From the NCBI GenBank assembly GCA_025357835.1, contig JANYLM010000125.1, positions 29,595 to 93,594 on the forward strand: a stretch of DNA of 64,000 nucleotides. The letters are read 5' to 3'. The translations under genes and the position numbers were made by a program. Shown here piece after piece: positions 35,863-45,777 of the stretch. The notes beneath the pieces are model-generated. The model was given only the letters and a program-made list of their open reading frames with translations. It did no database searches and was not told the origin of the DNA. How positions within the stretch are numbered: position 1 is the first letter of the stretch; the number at the start of each line of letters is the position of its first letter. The DNA is from Gammaproteobacteria bacterium. Lineage in GTDB: Bacteria; Pseudomonadota; Gammaproteobacteria; Steroidobacterales; Steroidobacteraceae.

Positions 35863-38800
35863 ATGACTCGTCGAAACGTCCAAAAGTCGGCTAAAAAGCA
35901 TGCGCGGCAAGTGTTTGGCGCCGCCGCCATGCTTGTCTGGTGGTTGGGCTCGGATGCGCGCGGCGCTGTGCCGGCACCCCCACCCGTGCCAACATCGGCA
36001 CCTGCCCTGAGCAGTGCGCCGGATGCCGATGAGCTTACGACGCAATTGACCGAAGCGGCACGACTGTACGGCGAGGGAAAATACGATCAGGCGACGCCGT
36101 TCGCCGAACGGGCGCTGAAGCTGGCCGACGCTCAACTGGCCCCCGGCGATCCGCAGTTGGCCGACTATGCGACGACCCTCGGTGTCATCTATCGCGCAGC
36201 CGGCCGGCTGGACGACGCCGAAGCGGTGTTCCAGCGCTCGCTTGCGATTCGCGACAAGGCGCTCGGACCGGATGCACCGGAGACCGCCACCAGTCTGAAC
36301 GCTCTCGGGGTTCTGGCGCTTTCTCGGGGTGATGCGCGCCGCGCCGAGCCGCTACTTCGCCGATCTCTTGCGATCCGTCAAAAGGCACTCGGCCCCGACA
36401 CACCGCCCGTAGGCACCGCGCTCATTAATTTGGCCTGCGCGCTGGATGACCTCGGGCGTCCCCAGGAGGCGCTGCCGCTGTTCACGCGCGCGCTGGCGAT
36501 CCGTGAGAAGTCCTTCGGGCCTGATGATCCGCAGACCGCTATCGCGCTCAACAATCTGGCTGACAGTGCCGGCGCCCTCGGCCGGTATCGTGAAGCGCTG
36601 CAGTTGTATCAGCGCGCGCTGTCGATTCAGGAGAAGTCGCTCGGGCCGGATCACCCCGATACGGCGATCAGCGCCGGAAATGTCGCGACTACGCTGGAAT
36701 CGCTGGGCCGGCTCACCGAGGCATTGGGCTTACAGCAGCGCGCCGTCGAGATAGACGAGAAAATGCTCGGCCCGAACCATCCAGCGACCGCCATTAGCCT
36801 GGGTAACCTGGCGTCACTGTACACGTCGATGGGCCGGTACGACGATGCGTTGCCCTTGCTGCGGCGTGCGCTGACAATCAACATTCAGGCGTTCGGAGCC
36901 GAGAGCGCGGCGGTGGGCACGAGTACTGGCCGGATGGCGCTGCTTTTTCAGCAACGCGGCGATTATTGGCAGGCGCTGCCATTGGCACAGCGATCGGTCG
37001 AAATCAGCGAGCGGGCGTTCGGTCCGCAGCATCCCAGTACGGCGATTACCCTCAACAATCTCGCGGAGCTGCACGCTGCGATGGGGGAATACGGCCAGGC
37101 GGTCGCGCTGCATCGGCGTGCGCTCGCAATTCGCGAGGCGAGTCTGGGGCCGAATCATCCGGAGACGGCCAATGGTCTCGCCAACCTTGCGGAACTCTAC
37201 AAAGCGCTCGGGCAGTATGATCTCGCCGAGCCGCTGCTGCTGCGCGCGCTCGCGATCCGACAAAAAGTCCTGGGAGCCGAGCACCCTGAAACGGCGCTGA
37301 CGCTCAACAATCTCGCGCAGCTCTATGTGGCGCAGCGCCGCTTCGAGAAGGCATTGCCCATCGAACGCCGTGCGCTCGGGATACAGCAAAACGCTCTTGG
37401 ACCTGAGCACCCGGACACCGCCACGAGCCTCGGCAATCTCGCGGGCATGCTGGAAGATCTCAAGCGCCCGCGACAGGCATTGCCGCTGTTGCTGCAGGCA
37501 TTGGCGATTCGAGAGAAGATTTTCGGACCGCACCACGCGGCAGTGGCGATTAGCCTCAACAACCTGGCGGAACTCTACGAGACCTTGGGTGAGTCGCGGC
37601 TGTCGTTGCCGCTTTACGCTCGTGCCTATGGGATTCTTCAGCCGGGCAGCAACCGCGTAGCCTTGGCGGCGGTGCAGACTCGTCTCGGTAGATTTCACAA
37701 TCAACGCGGCGAGACCGATCTTGCGATCTTCTATCTCAAGCAGGCCGTCAACACGACGCAGCTGCTGCGCGCGGACGCGGGCAGTCTGGATCAGGCGGCG
37801 CAGAGTTCGTTGGCACATAGCGTGGAAGGGCGCTACAGGCTGCTGGCGGAGCTGCTGGTGCGGCGCGGCAGGCTTGCGGAAGCGGAACAGGCGCTCGCCC
37901 TACTGAAGTCGCATGAACGTATCGACTTGGTCCGAGGGGATGCGCAAGATGGCGCTGTGGGCGCGGATGTCGCGCTGTCGCCGGCGGAACGCGACCTTGC
38001 CACTCGGCTCGCCGGCAACGCTCAAGAGTTGGCTTCAGAATACGAGGAACTCGATGCGCTCGAGCGGCGTGACGAGGCGGGCGCTGAGCCACAGCGCCGG
38101 CGCAGCCAGCTCAGCGAGCAGATCCAGTCCAAGGCCGAGGCCCTTGATTCACTGCTTGAGCAGGCCGTCGGCACCTTGGTCGCCGCCCCTTCGCAGGCGG
38201 CGTTCGAGGCGGCGCTTGGCGAGCGCGATGCGATCCGCACCCAGCTCGCGACGCTCGATGAGCGCAGCGGCGGGCACGCGGCAGCCGTGTACTTCGTCCC
38301 CGGCGAGCGGGCCACCACGTTTATGGTGGTGAGCGCCCGGGGCGCCGTTGGACTGGTCGGCGGCACGGGTGAGGACCAGCTCAATAAGCTGGCTGCCCAG
38401 ATGCGCCAGGCCATCCAGGAGCGCTCGCCGGATTATCGAAAAGTCTCGGCGCAACTGTATTCGGCGCTCATTGGACCGGTTGCCGCTACGCTAAATACTG
38501 CGCACGTCGATACCTTGATGCTGTACTTGGTGGGTTCGCTGCGCTATGTACCGGTGGCGGCCCTCTACGACCCGGTGGCGCATCGCCACTTGATCGAGCA
38601 GTACGCACTGGCCGTCTACACCGTAGGCGGCTTGCGCGACAGCCTCGCCGAGCCGCCGGCGACCGCATGGATTGCGGCGGGCGTTGGCGTCAGCCGAGCC
38701 TTTGGCTCCTTCACTGCGTTGACGGCCGTGCCGGCGGAGCTGCAATCGGTGGTGCAATCAAAACAGGACGCGCCGGCGGCCGGCGTGATACCGGGCGAAC

Positions 38801-39330
38801 GGTTTTTAGACGAGGCCTTCACGCGCGACGAACTGCACATCCTTGCGCGGGGCAACACCGCGTTTTCGGTGCTGCACATTGCGACTCACTTCAAACTCGT
38901 GCCGGGAAGCGAGGACGAATCGCAGCTGCTGCTCGGCGATGGCGATTTGCTGTCCTTGCGCGACCTGCGACGCGATCCCACCCTGGAGTTTCGCAAGTAC
39001 GATCTCATCACGCTGTCGGCGTGCAACACCTCCATGGGAAGCGATGCGCATGCCGGCACCGAGTTCGAGGGTCTGGCCACCACCTTGCTGAAGAAAGGAG
39101 TGCACGCGGTCATCGCGACCCTTTGGGAAGTAAGCGACGCCGGCACCGCGCGACTCATGCATGAGTTCTATTCCGCCCGCGGCGCAACGCGGGCCCGCAG
39201 CAAGGCGCAGGCGCTGCGTCAGGCACAGCTAGCTCTCCTCGGCGGCGCCGTGCATGACGACACCGGGAAATTCGACTTCCGCCAGCCGTACTACTGGGCG
39301 CCGTTTATACTGATGGGCAACTGGTTGTGA
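35863..39330 (+). CDS. Exported TPR-CHAT protease-like protein
   Basis: The 1155-residue protein has an N-terminal signal or anchor (VFGAAAMLVWWLGSDARGA). About a dozen 42-residue kinesin-light-chain-type TPRs follow (approximately residues 55-620; for example AIREKSFGPDDPQTAIALNN). After a helical linker comes a caspase-like CHAT domain: H1005/H1009 in LHIATHF and C1054 in LSACNTS form the probable His-Cys dyad, and the ending FDFRQPYYWAPFILMGNW is family-typical. Cytoplasmic CHAT proteins such as Craspase act in defence, but an exported one would act on the envelope. It follows the hydrolase gene by 13 bases. Confidence 0.93.
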   Translation: MTRRNVQKSAKKHARQVFGAAAMLVWWLGSDARGAVPAPPPVPTSAPALSSAPDADELTTQLTEAARLYGEGKYDQATPFAERALKLADAQLAPGDPQLADYATTLGVIYRAAGRLDDAEAVFQRSLAIRDKALGPDAPETATSLNALGVLALSRGDARRAEPLLRRSLAIRQKALGPDTPPVGTALINLACALDDLGRPQEALPLFTRALAIREKSFGPDDPQTAIALNNLADSAGALGRYREALQLYQRALSIQEKSLGPDHPDTAISAGNVATTLESLGRLTEALGLQQRAVEIDEKMLGPNHPATAISLGNLASLYTSMGRYDDALPLLRRALTINIQAFGAESAAVGTSTGRMALLFQQRGDYWQALPLAQRSVEISERAFGPQHPSTAITLNNLAELHAAMGEYGQAVALHRRALAIREASLGPNHPETANGLANLAELYKALGQYDLAEPLLLRALAIRQKVLGAEHPETALTLNNLAQLYVAQRRFEKALPIERRALGIQQNALGPEHPDTATSLGNLAGMLEDLKRPRQALPLLLQALAIREKIFGPHHAAVAISLNNLAELYETLGESRLSLPLYARAYGILQPGSNRVALAAVQTRLGRFHNQRGETDLAIFYLKQAVNTTQLLRADAGSLDQAAQSSLAHSVEGRYRLLAELLVRRGRLAEAEQALALLKSHERIDLVRGDAQDGAVGADVALSPAERDLATRLAGNAQELASEYEELDALERRDEAGAEPQRRRSQLSEQIQSKAEALDSLLEQAVGTLVAAPSQAAFEAALGERDAIRTQLATLDERSGGHAAAVYFVPGERATTFMVVSARGAVGLVGGTGEDQLNKLAAQMRQAIQERSPDYRKVSAQLYSALIGPVAATLNTAHVDTLMLYLVGSLRYVPVAALYDPVAHRHLIEQYALAVYTVGGLRDSLAEPPATAWIAAGVGVSRAFGSFTALTAVPAELQSVVQSKQDAPAAGVIPGERFLDEAFTRDELHILARGNTAFSVLHIATHFKLVPGSEDESQLLLGDGDLLSLRDLRRDPTLEFRKYDLITLSACNTSMGSDAHAGTEFEGLATTLLKKGVHAVIATLWEVSDAGTARLMHEFYSARGATRARSKAQALRQAQLALLGGAVHDDTGKFDFRQPYYWAPFILMGNWL

Positions 39331-39388
39331 GCCAATGGCGCGGGCCGGACCCCGCCTAACAATGAGCGCAGCTGGAACCCTCGGGCCT

Positions 39389-40516
39389 TTAATCGGCGCG
39401 ATTTTCCGAAAAGCTCAGAGTATTGAAGCGAATTGCGTCAGCCTGGCCCAGCTTCCTCTGCGCGCGGATTTCATTCACGAGCTCAAGTGCGGTCTTCGTG
39501 CATGGCGGCAGCTCCGCGTCGCAGGGTTGCAGCGCAGTCATGCGTTGACCCCAGCGAATCAGATGCGCCGACAGGGTCAGGCCACCTCCAAATGCGGGCA
39601 TCAGCACGAGGCCGCCGGGTGGAACGCGGCCTTCCTCCACGGCTTCCACCAATGCGACTGGTGCGGTGGCTGAGCTCATGTTGCCGTACTTCTGCACCGT
39701 CAGATAAACCTTATCCGGGCCCGCACCGGCGCGCTTTGCGACTGAGTCTATGATGCGCAGGTTGGCCTGATGCGGGACGACCAGTGCGATGTCATCCATG
39801 GTCACGCCGGCGCGGCGCATCACGTCGAGGCTGGCCTCGCTCATGCCCTGCACGGCCTTGCGAAAGATTTCTTGGCCGTCGAAGTCCCAGCTGGTCTGTC
39901 CATATTGCACGCCCAGATTGGCGTACATGGTGCCCATGCCGCGCACGCGCAGGATTTGCCGCGAGTCTGCATAGCAGTGGAGCTTCTCTGCGATGACGCC
40001 TGTTTCCTGCTCCGCCACCTGCAGCACCATGGCGGCCGCGCCGTCGCCGAACAGTACGGCCACATTGCGATTGTCCCAGTCCATGTACTGGGAGATCAGT
40101 TCCACGCCTATTACCAGAGCGTTCTTGACGATGCCGCTCTTGATCATCGATGATCCGATGGTCAGCCCGTACATGAAGCTGGTGCAGGCCGTGTTGACGT
40201 CGAATGCCGCCGCCTGAGTCGCACCGATGCGCTGCTGCACCCCGGAGGCGCTGTTGGGTACCGTTTCGTCGTTGCTGCAGCTGCCGTAGATGATCAGCTC
40301 GATGTCCTTGCCGCTCATGCCGGCGCAGGCGATGGCGCGCCGCGCCGCGGTGATGGCCAGCTCTATGCCGGGTACATGGGAGATGCGCCTTTCCTTCATG
40401 CCCGTCCGGGTGGTGATCCACTCGTCGTCCGTGGGCAGGAATGTGGAGAGGTCGTGATTCGTCAGGATGGACGGCGGCAGGCACTTGCCCCAACCGACGA
40501 TGGCAGCGTGAGTCAA
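39389..40516 (-). CDS. 3-oxoacyl-ACP synthase III-type (FabH-like) condensing enzyme
   Basis: The start is placed at the TTG at 40516, which follows GGGGAG, because the family begins at HAAIVGWGKCLPPSILTN. An ATG at 40603 would add 29 unlikely residues. Catalytic Cys in NTACTSFMYGL, His in VPHQANLRII, and Asn in GNMSSATAPVALVEA are present. It condenses an acyl-CoA with malonyl-ACP or makes related beta-ketoacyl compounds. No other fatty-acid gene is adjacent. The patatin gene lies 204 bases upstream on the same strand. Confidence 0.92.
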   Translation of the reverse strand: MTHAAIVGWGKCLPPSILTNHDLSTFLPTDDEWITTRTGMKERRISHVPGIELAITAARRAIACAGMSGKDIELIIYGSCSNDETVPNSASGVQQRIGATQAAAFDVNTACTSFMYGLTIGSSMIKSGIVKNALVIGVELISQYMDWDNRNVAVLFGDGAAAMVLQVAEQETGVIAEKLHCYADSRQILRVRGMGTMYANLGVQYGQTSWDFDGQEIFRKAVQGMSEASLDVMRRAGVTMDDIALVVPHQANLRIIDSVAKRAGAGPDKVYLTVQKYGNMSSATAPVALVEAVEEGRVPPGGLVLMPAFGGGLTLSAHLIRWGQRMTALQPCDAELPPCTKTALELVNEIRAQRKLGQADAIRFNTLSFSENRAD

Positions 40517-40719
40517 TAGAACTCCCCAGGGCTCTTCTACTAATGGTGGGATTTCATTGTCGCCGATACGGGCGTAACCCGCACGCCAATTGCTGCAATG
40601 CAAAGACTCAAGATCGACAACAGGCTCTTCACAAGAACGTGGCAGAAGACAAAAGCTCGTCGAAGCCGCAATTGACGCAGCGATGAATGGCTGCGTATGG
40701 CAGCTCCGGTTTGACTAAT

Positions 40720-42588
40720 TCATAGCGGCGGACGCACCCGGAAATCGGGTTCCGGAATCTGTTCGTTGGGATATTGCGGCGCGGATGCCCCAAAGGCATC
40801 TGCGACAGCCGCCAGCGCCCGGGTCAGGGCCTCCAACGCCAGCGCCTGCGGCGAGGTTAACGGCGCCTCATGATTGGGCGGCGCGATCCGCCCAGCCTGC
40901 TGGATTAAATCCGAATACGATTTCGTGTGCGGAACGTCGGGTGCGAGCGCGCGGCGCATGCCGGGAAGCTTCCGGTTAAGTGCGCTGACGAAAACATTGA
41001 GCCGCACCCAGCGCTGAAAGTCCCATCCGCCCCAATCGTCCGCGGCAGGTCGATCCAGGTATCGGGAGATGAGTTCCTGCGCCGCCTCTGCGCCGCGTTG
41101 CGCCACGTCCTGTATCACCTCTTTCGGCATATTGAGATTGAGCCCGCCCTCCTTGTCATCGAGCCGGACACGCACGATTCGATCGCGTACGCCGGGCATG
41201 CGCGAGAGCATATTGTCATTCCAGTTCTGCATGGCGCCGATAATGCTGGTGAGGAATCCGCCCATGCGGCTCGGCGCCCGCGACGCCTGATCGAAGCGCG
41301 TCCAGCGGTCGGCGATGCCCTCAAAGTACTTGCGCGGCAGAAATATCATATTCTCGTGTCCGGGAAGCTTGGCTTCGAGGTCGATGCCGAACGTCGGCCA
41401 TTGCGGAACGAGGCCGTCGAACAGGTGCATGGGAAAGTTCGAGGAGATTCCGCCGTCGGAGAACAGGCAGCGGCGGAACTTGCGCTCGCCGCGGGGATAC
41501 TCGTAGTCGATCGCCCACAGGGGAATCGCCGCAAACAGCACCGGGAAACTCAAGCTCATGCGCGCCGCGAGCAGCACGGGGAATTTCGCGGGCGGTGGTA
41601 TTTCTTTGAGATTCAGCGCCTTGGCCTGCGCCTCCGTTGGGTCGCCGGTGGGGGAGATGACACTCGGTGCATAGTCGAGCGCGTTGTCGTTGAAGCACTT
41701 CATCACATCGTCAGGAAGATAGGAGGCGAGTTCGTCCGGGTCATAAAAGAGGCGAGCAGTCGGTTCACGGTGTGGAAAGATGTATGGGCGGCCATGAGTT
41801 AGATTCGTCGTGAACATCTGCAGATCGATGGACCTCACCGGCCGTCCCGCCGGCATCGCGAATGCAGCCGTGGGAAAGCCGGGCGCCGACCACAGATCTC
41901 CAAAGGTCAGCGGTCGATCGTAGGGAAGCCCGGCGGCATTTTGAATCAAGTGGTGCAGCCAGGGAGTGAGCGCGGGCCCCAACTTCTCACATGTTGTCAT
42001 CCCCTTGCACAGGCCGTAATTATTGTCGACGACATTGCGAGTGACGTCGCGGTAGATGAAGAACCCGACTAGGCACGGCAAGCTCAACAACAGAAACAAT
42101 ATCGCCGTGAGGCCTGAAGAGGACGCGACGAAAATTAGGGCGGCCAAGACGATGCTGACGAGCGATGCCCACCAATACGAGGTGATGCATCCCAGCATAA
42201 TGTCCCCAATGCGGTGGAAGGTGCCCGCGGCATTGAGCGATTCGGTCAATATCCTGAAAAGCCGGCGGCACCGCGGGTCCGGCTGGAAAAGCCGAAGAAG
42301 CCGCGTATGGCCGGCGGAATCCGCAGTACCGAGCTCGGTCGGCAACTTTCCCAGAAGTTCGAACCCATCCATGGTTCCCGACGTGCGCCGCCGGTACTCC
42401 GCCGCGGCCGTGACTGCGGCGGCTATGGCGCCCGCCGATGTTCCGCCGATGTTCTTGAACCGATACTTCTTCGAGAGCGCGCAGATCGCCGGCGGGTACA
42501 CCACGCCGCTGGTAATACCGCCCTTCATCACGAGATCGCAGAATCGATCGTCCGGCAGGTTTTGCCCGTCAGCGCTGGTGGTAGTCAT
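40720..42588 (-). CDS. Membrane-anchored patatin-like phospholipase
   Basis: From ATG 42588 (GAGGTC upstream) the 622-residue protein has the patatin layout: oxyanion loop KGGITSGVVYPPAI, GXSXG nucleophile GGTSAG (Ser51), and the dyad Asp in FSDGGISSNFPMHLFDG. Between the first motif and the Asp block are two membrane helices at about residues 137-179 (WWASLVSIVLAALIFVASS, LTAILFLLLSLPCLVGFFIY), which is uncommon for patatins. Substrate is probably membrane lipid. Insertion of a helical hairpin suggests the active site faces the membrane. Confidence 0.9.
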   Translation of the reverse strand: MTTTSADGQNLPDDRFCDLVMKGGITSGVVYPPAICALSKKYRFKNIGGTSAGAIAAAVTAAAEYRRRTSGTMDGFELLGKLPTELGTADSAGHTRLLRLFQPDPRCRRLFRILTESLNAAGTFHRIGDIMLGCITSYWWASLVSIVLAALIFVASSSGLTAILFLLLSLPCLVGFFIYRDVTRNVVDNNYGLCKGMTTCEKLGPALTPWLHHLIQNAAGLPYDRPLTFGDLWSAPGFPTAAFAMPAGRPVRSIDLQMFTTNLTHGRPYIFPHREPTARLFYDPDELASYLPDDVMKCFNDNALDYAPSVISPTGDPTEAQAKALNLKEIPPPAKFPVLLAARMSLSFPVLFAAIPLWAIDYEYPRGERKFRRCLFSDGGISSNFPMHLFDGLVPQWPTFGIDLEAKLPGHENMIFLPRKYFEGIADRWTRFDQASRAPSRMGGFLTSIIGAMQNWNDNMLSRMPGVRDRIVRVRLDDKEGGLNLNMPKEVIQDVAQRGAEAAQELISRYLDRPAADDWGGWDFQRWVRLNVFVSALNRKLPGMRRALAPDVPHTKSYSDLIQQAGRIAPPNHEAPLTSPQALALEALTRALAAVADAFGASAPQYPNEQIPEPDFRVRPPL

Positions 42589-43274
42589 GTGGACCTCACT
42601 GTCGTGAACCCGTAGGTCGTCGTGTTGATGCCGCGAGACGGAAAAATCCATTGGCACGGCAGGCCATGGCGATATTTCCGCAGGATGGAGTAGTGCGCGC
42701 GACGATCAGACTACGCGCTATGCACACAGGGAGTGGCCCTGAATCCATTCGCGTCGATGGCTCGACTGGCTGTGGCTGATTCATCTCATCCCTGAATTGA
42801 TCGCCGGATTGTTCTTGTCTTGGAACAAGATAGCGCCGAGAAAACCATGGCGTCAATGTACCGAGCCGGATAACTGCTGAGTATTTCCCTTCGGCCGCGC
42901 GGATTGATTTCGCGGCGCAGCAGCGAATTTCCGCCACCCCCCATGGCCGGGGTCGCCGCTGCGTTGTCGCTGAAAAAGCAGTGATTAGCGGCTAGGGGAG
43001 AATTAATCGGTAACCGCTTGCCTGTACAGTACCTCTTCCCCCCCCGCAGGTTTCTGTATTCCATGAGGTGGCTGCGATTCGCTCGACGATGATGGCAATT
43101 GAAAAATTAAGTTTTGAATTCGATGAAGAATATTTGCTGTAACGTCGCATTAATACTTAATAGGGCTCGTGATGGTGCGCCGCATTCTCCGCGGCGTTGC
43201 GCCAAAAGCGCGAAAATTGAATCGGCGCTCATGGAGGCGTATACATTTGCACTGGCAACTTCGGAGGGTCTGCA
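42589..43274. other. Long intergenic region, no gene seen
   Basis: This 686-base stretch between divergent genes should carry the promoters of the patatin and sedolisin genes. ORFs here have poor coding composition, including one on the minus strand at 42786-43064. A run of AT-rich sequence at 43095-43165 is the most promoter-like part. Confidence 0.4.
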
Positions 43275-44912
43275 ATGTCTGCGACTAAATTTGTTTCTAT
43301 ACCTGGCAGCGAGCGTCAGGCGGTGCGCGGCGCGCGGCGTACGGGAGCGGCGCGAGTCAACGAACGAGTGGACGTCACGGTTCGCGTCCGTCGCCGCAGC
43401 CCGATTTCCGAGTCGGCCATCGAAGGACACGAGCTGCCTAGTCAGAGAACCTATCTGAGTCATGCGCAGCTCGATGCCGCCCATGGCGCGGACTCCGCCG
43501 ACATCGCCAAGGTCGAGACCTTCGCCCGGCAGAATGGCTTGACCATCGATGAATCCAGCGAATCGCGCCGCAGTGTGATGCTGTCGGGCAGCGTCGCCAA
43601 CATCAGCAAGGCATTCAATGTCGTTCTCGATCACTGGGAACACGCGGGAAAGAAGTATCGCGGCCGCACCGGTGCAGTACATATTCCTGAAAACTTGGCG
43701 GGAATCGTCGTGGGGGTTTTCGGTTTGGACAATCGACCCTTCGCTAGACCGCATTTTCGGCGCCTCCGTGGGAAGGCGAGGACCGCTAATTTTTCGGGTT
43801 TCACGCCGACACAGGTTGCGAAGTTCTATAACTTTCCCACGGGCGTCGATGGCACCGGACAAGTGATTGGACTCGTCGAACTGGGCGGCGGGTTTCGCCC
43901 CGCCGACTTAGTTGCCTATTTCCAGCAGCTGGGCATTCCGGCGCCCAATGTCACCGCCGTCTCTGTGGACAACGGCCGCAATGCGCCGTCCAATGCGCAG
44001 AGCGCCGACGGCGAGGTCATGCTCGACATCGAAGTGGCTGCGTCCATAGCGCCGGGCGCAAAGATAGTGGTGTATTTCGGGGCCGGCACCACGGACCGCG
44101 ACTTTTTGGATGCCATTACTCAGGCGGTACATGACAGCGTGAACAAGCTGTCGGTGATTTCCGTGAGCTGGGGTGGACCGGAATCCGCGGTTACAGCGAG
44201 CTTTCAGTCGGAGTTTGACCAGGCCCTGCAATCCGCGGCGGCGCTCGGCATCACGGTGACCGTTGCATCCGGCGATAGTGGAGCGGCGGATGAAGGTCCC
44301 AATGAATGGGACAATCTGACTCATGCTGACTTTCCCGCTTCCAGTCCCTTTGCCTTGGCCTGTGGCGCGACGAACATTAAAATTGCCGGCGGTCGGATCT
44401 CCGACGAATCCGTCTGGAACCAGCATGCGGCGGATACTCAGGATGATAGCTTCGGCGCCAGCGGTGGCGGCATCAGCGGCTTCTTTCCCATTCCGTCGTA
44501 TCAAACCGGCATCAAGCTGCCGCCGGATGTCTCGAGCGGAAAAACCGGACGCGGACTTCCCGATGTCAGCGCCGACGGCGACCCAGCCTCCGGCTATCGT
44601 GTGCGCGTGGACGGCAAGGAGTTTCCCATCGGCGGAACCAGTGCCGTGGCTCCGCTCTGGGCGGGACTCATCGCCTTGGTCAATCAAAAGCTCAATCGTC
44701 GCGCGGGATTTATCAATCCGATTTTGTACGCTAACCCCACCGCATTTCGCGACGTGACGGTGGGCGACAACAAAGTCGGGAATCAGAAGATAGGCTACAG
44801 CGCAGCAACCGGCTGGGACCCCTGCACGGGGCTGGGCAGCCCGGATGGAGTCAAACTGCTGGCGGCCTTGAGCGGCACATCGATGGATACGGGTGCCGCA
44901 GCGGGTCTTTAG
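43275..44912 (+). CDS. Sedolisin / kumamolisin-type serine protease (S53)
   Basis: The 545-residue protein has an N-terminal pro-kumamolisin domain (about 1-170; LSHAQLDAAHGADSADIAKVETFA, KAFNVVLDHW) and a catalytic domain with E247 and D251 in DGEVMLDIEVAASIAPGA, D335 in SGDSGA, and the nucleophile S456 in GGTSAVAPLWAGL. A C-terminal calcium site is suggested by FRDVTVGDN and GWDPCTGLGSPDG. It would be active at acidic pH. I see no typical signal peptide at the N-terminus, which suggests export by an unusual route or a cytoplasmic form. Confidence 0.93.
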   Translation: MSATKFVSIPGSERQAVRGARRTGAARVNERVDVTVRVRRRSPISESAIEGHELPSQRTYLSHAQLDAAHGADSADIAKVETFARQNGLTIDESSESRRSVMLSGSVANISKAFNVVLDHWEHAGKKYRGRTGAVHIPENLAGIVVGVFGLDNRPFARPHFRRLRGKARTANFSGFTPTQVAKFYNFPTGVDGTGQVIGLVELGGGFRPADLVAYFQQLGIPAPNVTAVSVDNGRNAPSNAQSADGEVMLDIEVAASIAPGAKIVVYFGAGTTDRDFLDAITQAVHDSVNKLSVISVSWGGPESAVTASFQSEFDQALQSAAALGITVTVASGDSGAADEGPNEWDNLTHADFPASSPFALACGATNIKIAGGRISDESVWNQHAADTQDDSFGASGGGISGFFPIPSYQTGIKLPPDVSSGKTGRGLPDVSADGDPASGYRVRVDGKEFPIGGTSAVAPLWAGLIALVNQKLNRRAGFINPILYANPTAFRDVTVGDNKVGNQKIGYSAATGWDPCTGLGSPDGVKLLAALSGTSMDTGAAAGL

Positions 44913-45025
44913 GTAAAGGCTGAATACTTCGCGACGCTAGTGCAGGAGCGCCTGCCGCGCCGGCGCCATGTTTTGCCATTCTTGCGCCAGAGAATGGCCC
45001 TATTGCGGCGCCAGGATGTCGGTCC

Positions 45026-45753
45026 ATGCGGGATGCGGCGTTGGAATTCCTGGTGTTTGGCCTCAAGCAAGCGCGGGCCTGTGGAGAATTTCTCGTTACG
45101 ATCTGTTGTTCGCGTTCGCACTGGCCGTGCAAGCCGGGATGGTGTGGACGAAACTCGAGACCGTCGATGAATTGAAGGCGATTTGCCTGTTCCATGCGGT
45201 AGGCTTCTGCCTCGAAGTCTTCAAGACCTCGCACGCAGTAAGATCCTGGAGCTATCCCGACGTTGGCTATACGAAGCTCTGGGGTGTGCCGCTGTTTTCC
45301 GGCTTCATGTACGCCGCGGTCGGCAGCTACGTCATACAGGCCTGGCGCCTCTTCGAACTTCGTGTGCGCCATCATCCGCCCTACTGGATGGCCTGGTTGA
45401 TTGCATTCTCGATTTACATGAATTTTTTTACGCATCACTACCTCGGAGATTACCGCTGGTACATCGCCGCTTGCGCTCTCGGCTTGTATGCGCGCACCAC
45501 GGTGTGCTTTCGGGCGTTACGCCGAGAGCGCAGAATGCCCTTGCTGCTGTCATTTGTCCTGATCGGATTCTTCATCTGGCTAGCCGAGAATATCAGCACG
45601 TTCTTCGGTGTCTGGCGGTATCCCAATCAGATCGGCGCCTGGGCGACGGTCCACATCGGCAAGTGGAGTTCATGGTCGCTTCTCGTCATCATGACCTTTA
45701 CCATCGTCGCCAACTTGAAGCACATCAAGGCGCATATCCACATCCCAGAATAG
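45026..45753 (+). pseudogene. DUF817 membrane protein with a broken N-terminus
   Basis: The main frame, open from 44968, encodes RYDLLFAFALAVQA, LETVDELKAICLFHAVGFCLEVFKTS, and membrane helices with YMNFFTHHYLGDYRWY and LSFVLIGFFIWLAENISTFFG, a complete match to the DUF817 pattern. The usual N-terminal signature (EFLVFGLKQARAC) lies in another frame, from ATG 45026 to about 45080. About 25 residues expected between it and RYD are missing. A deletion that changed frame explains both. If translation starts at 44968 instead, the first 40 residues are unlike the family. Confidence 0.72.
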
Positions 45754-45777
45754 CTGCCATGCTGTCACAGGGCGTCG

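Noticed and set aside
36814..37818. 334-codon minus-strand ORF
   Set aside because: It is antisense to the TPR region of the CHAT protein. The repeated GC-rich TPR codons keep the opposite frame open; composition is Arg-rich and has no family match.
42786..43064. 92-codon minus-strand ORF in the intergenic region
   Set aside because: No ribosome site, no recognised family and low-quality composition.
43107..43862. 251-codon minus-strand ORF
   Set aside because: Antisense to the start of the first sedolisin gene, which has complete pro-domain and catalytic motifs.
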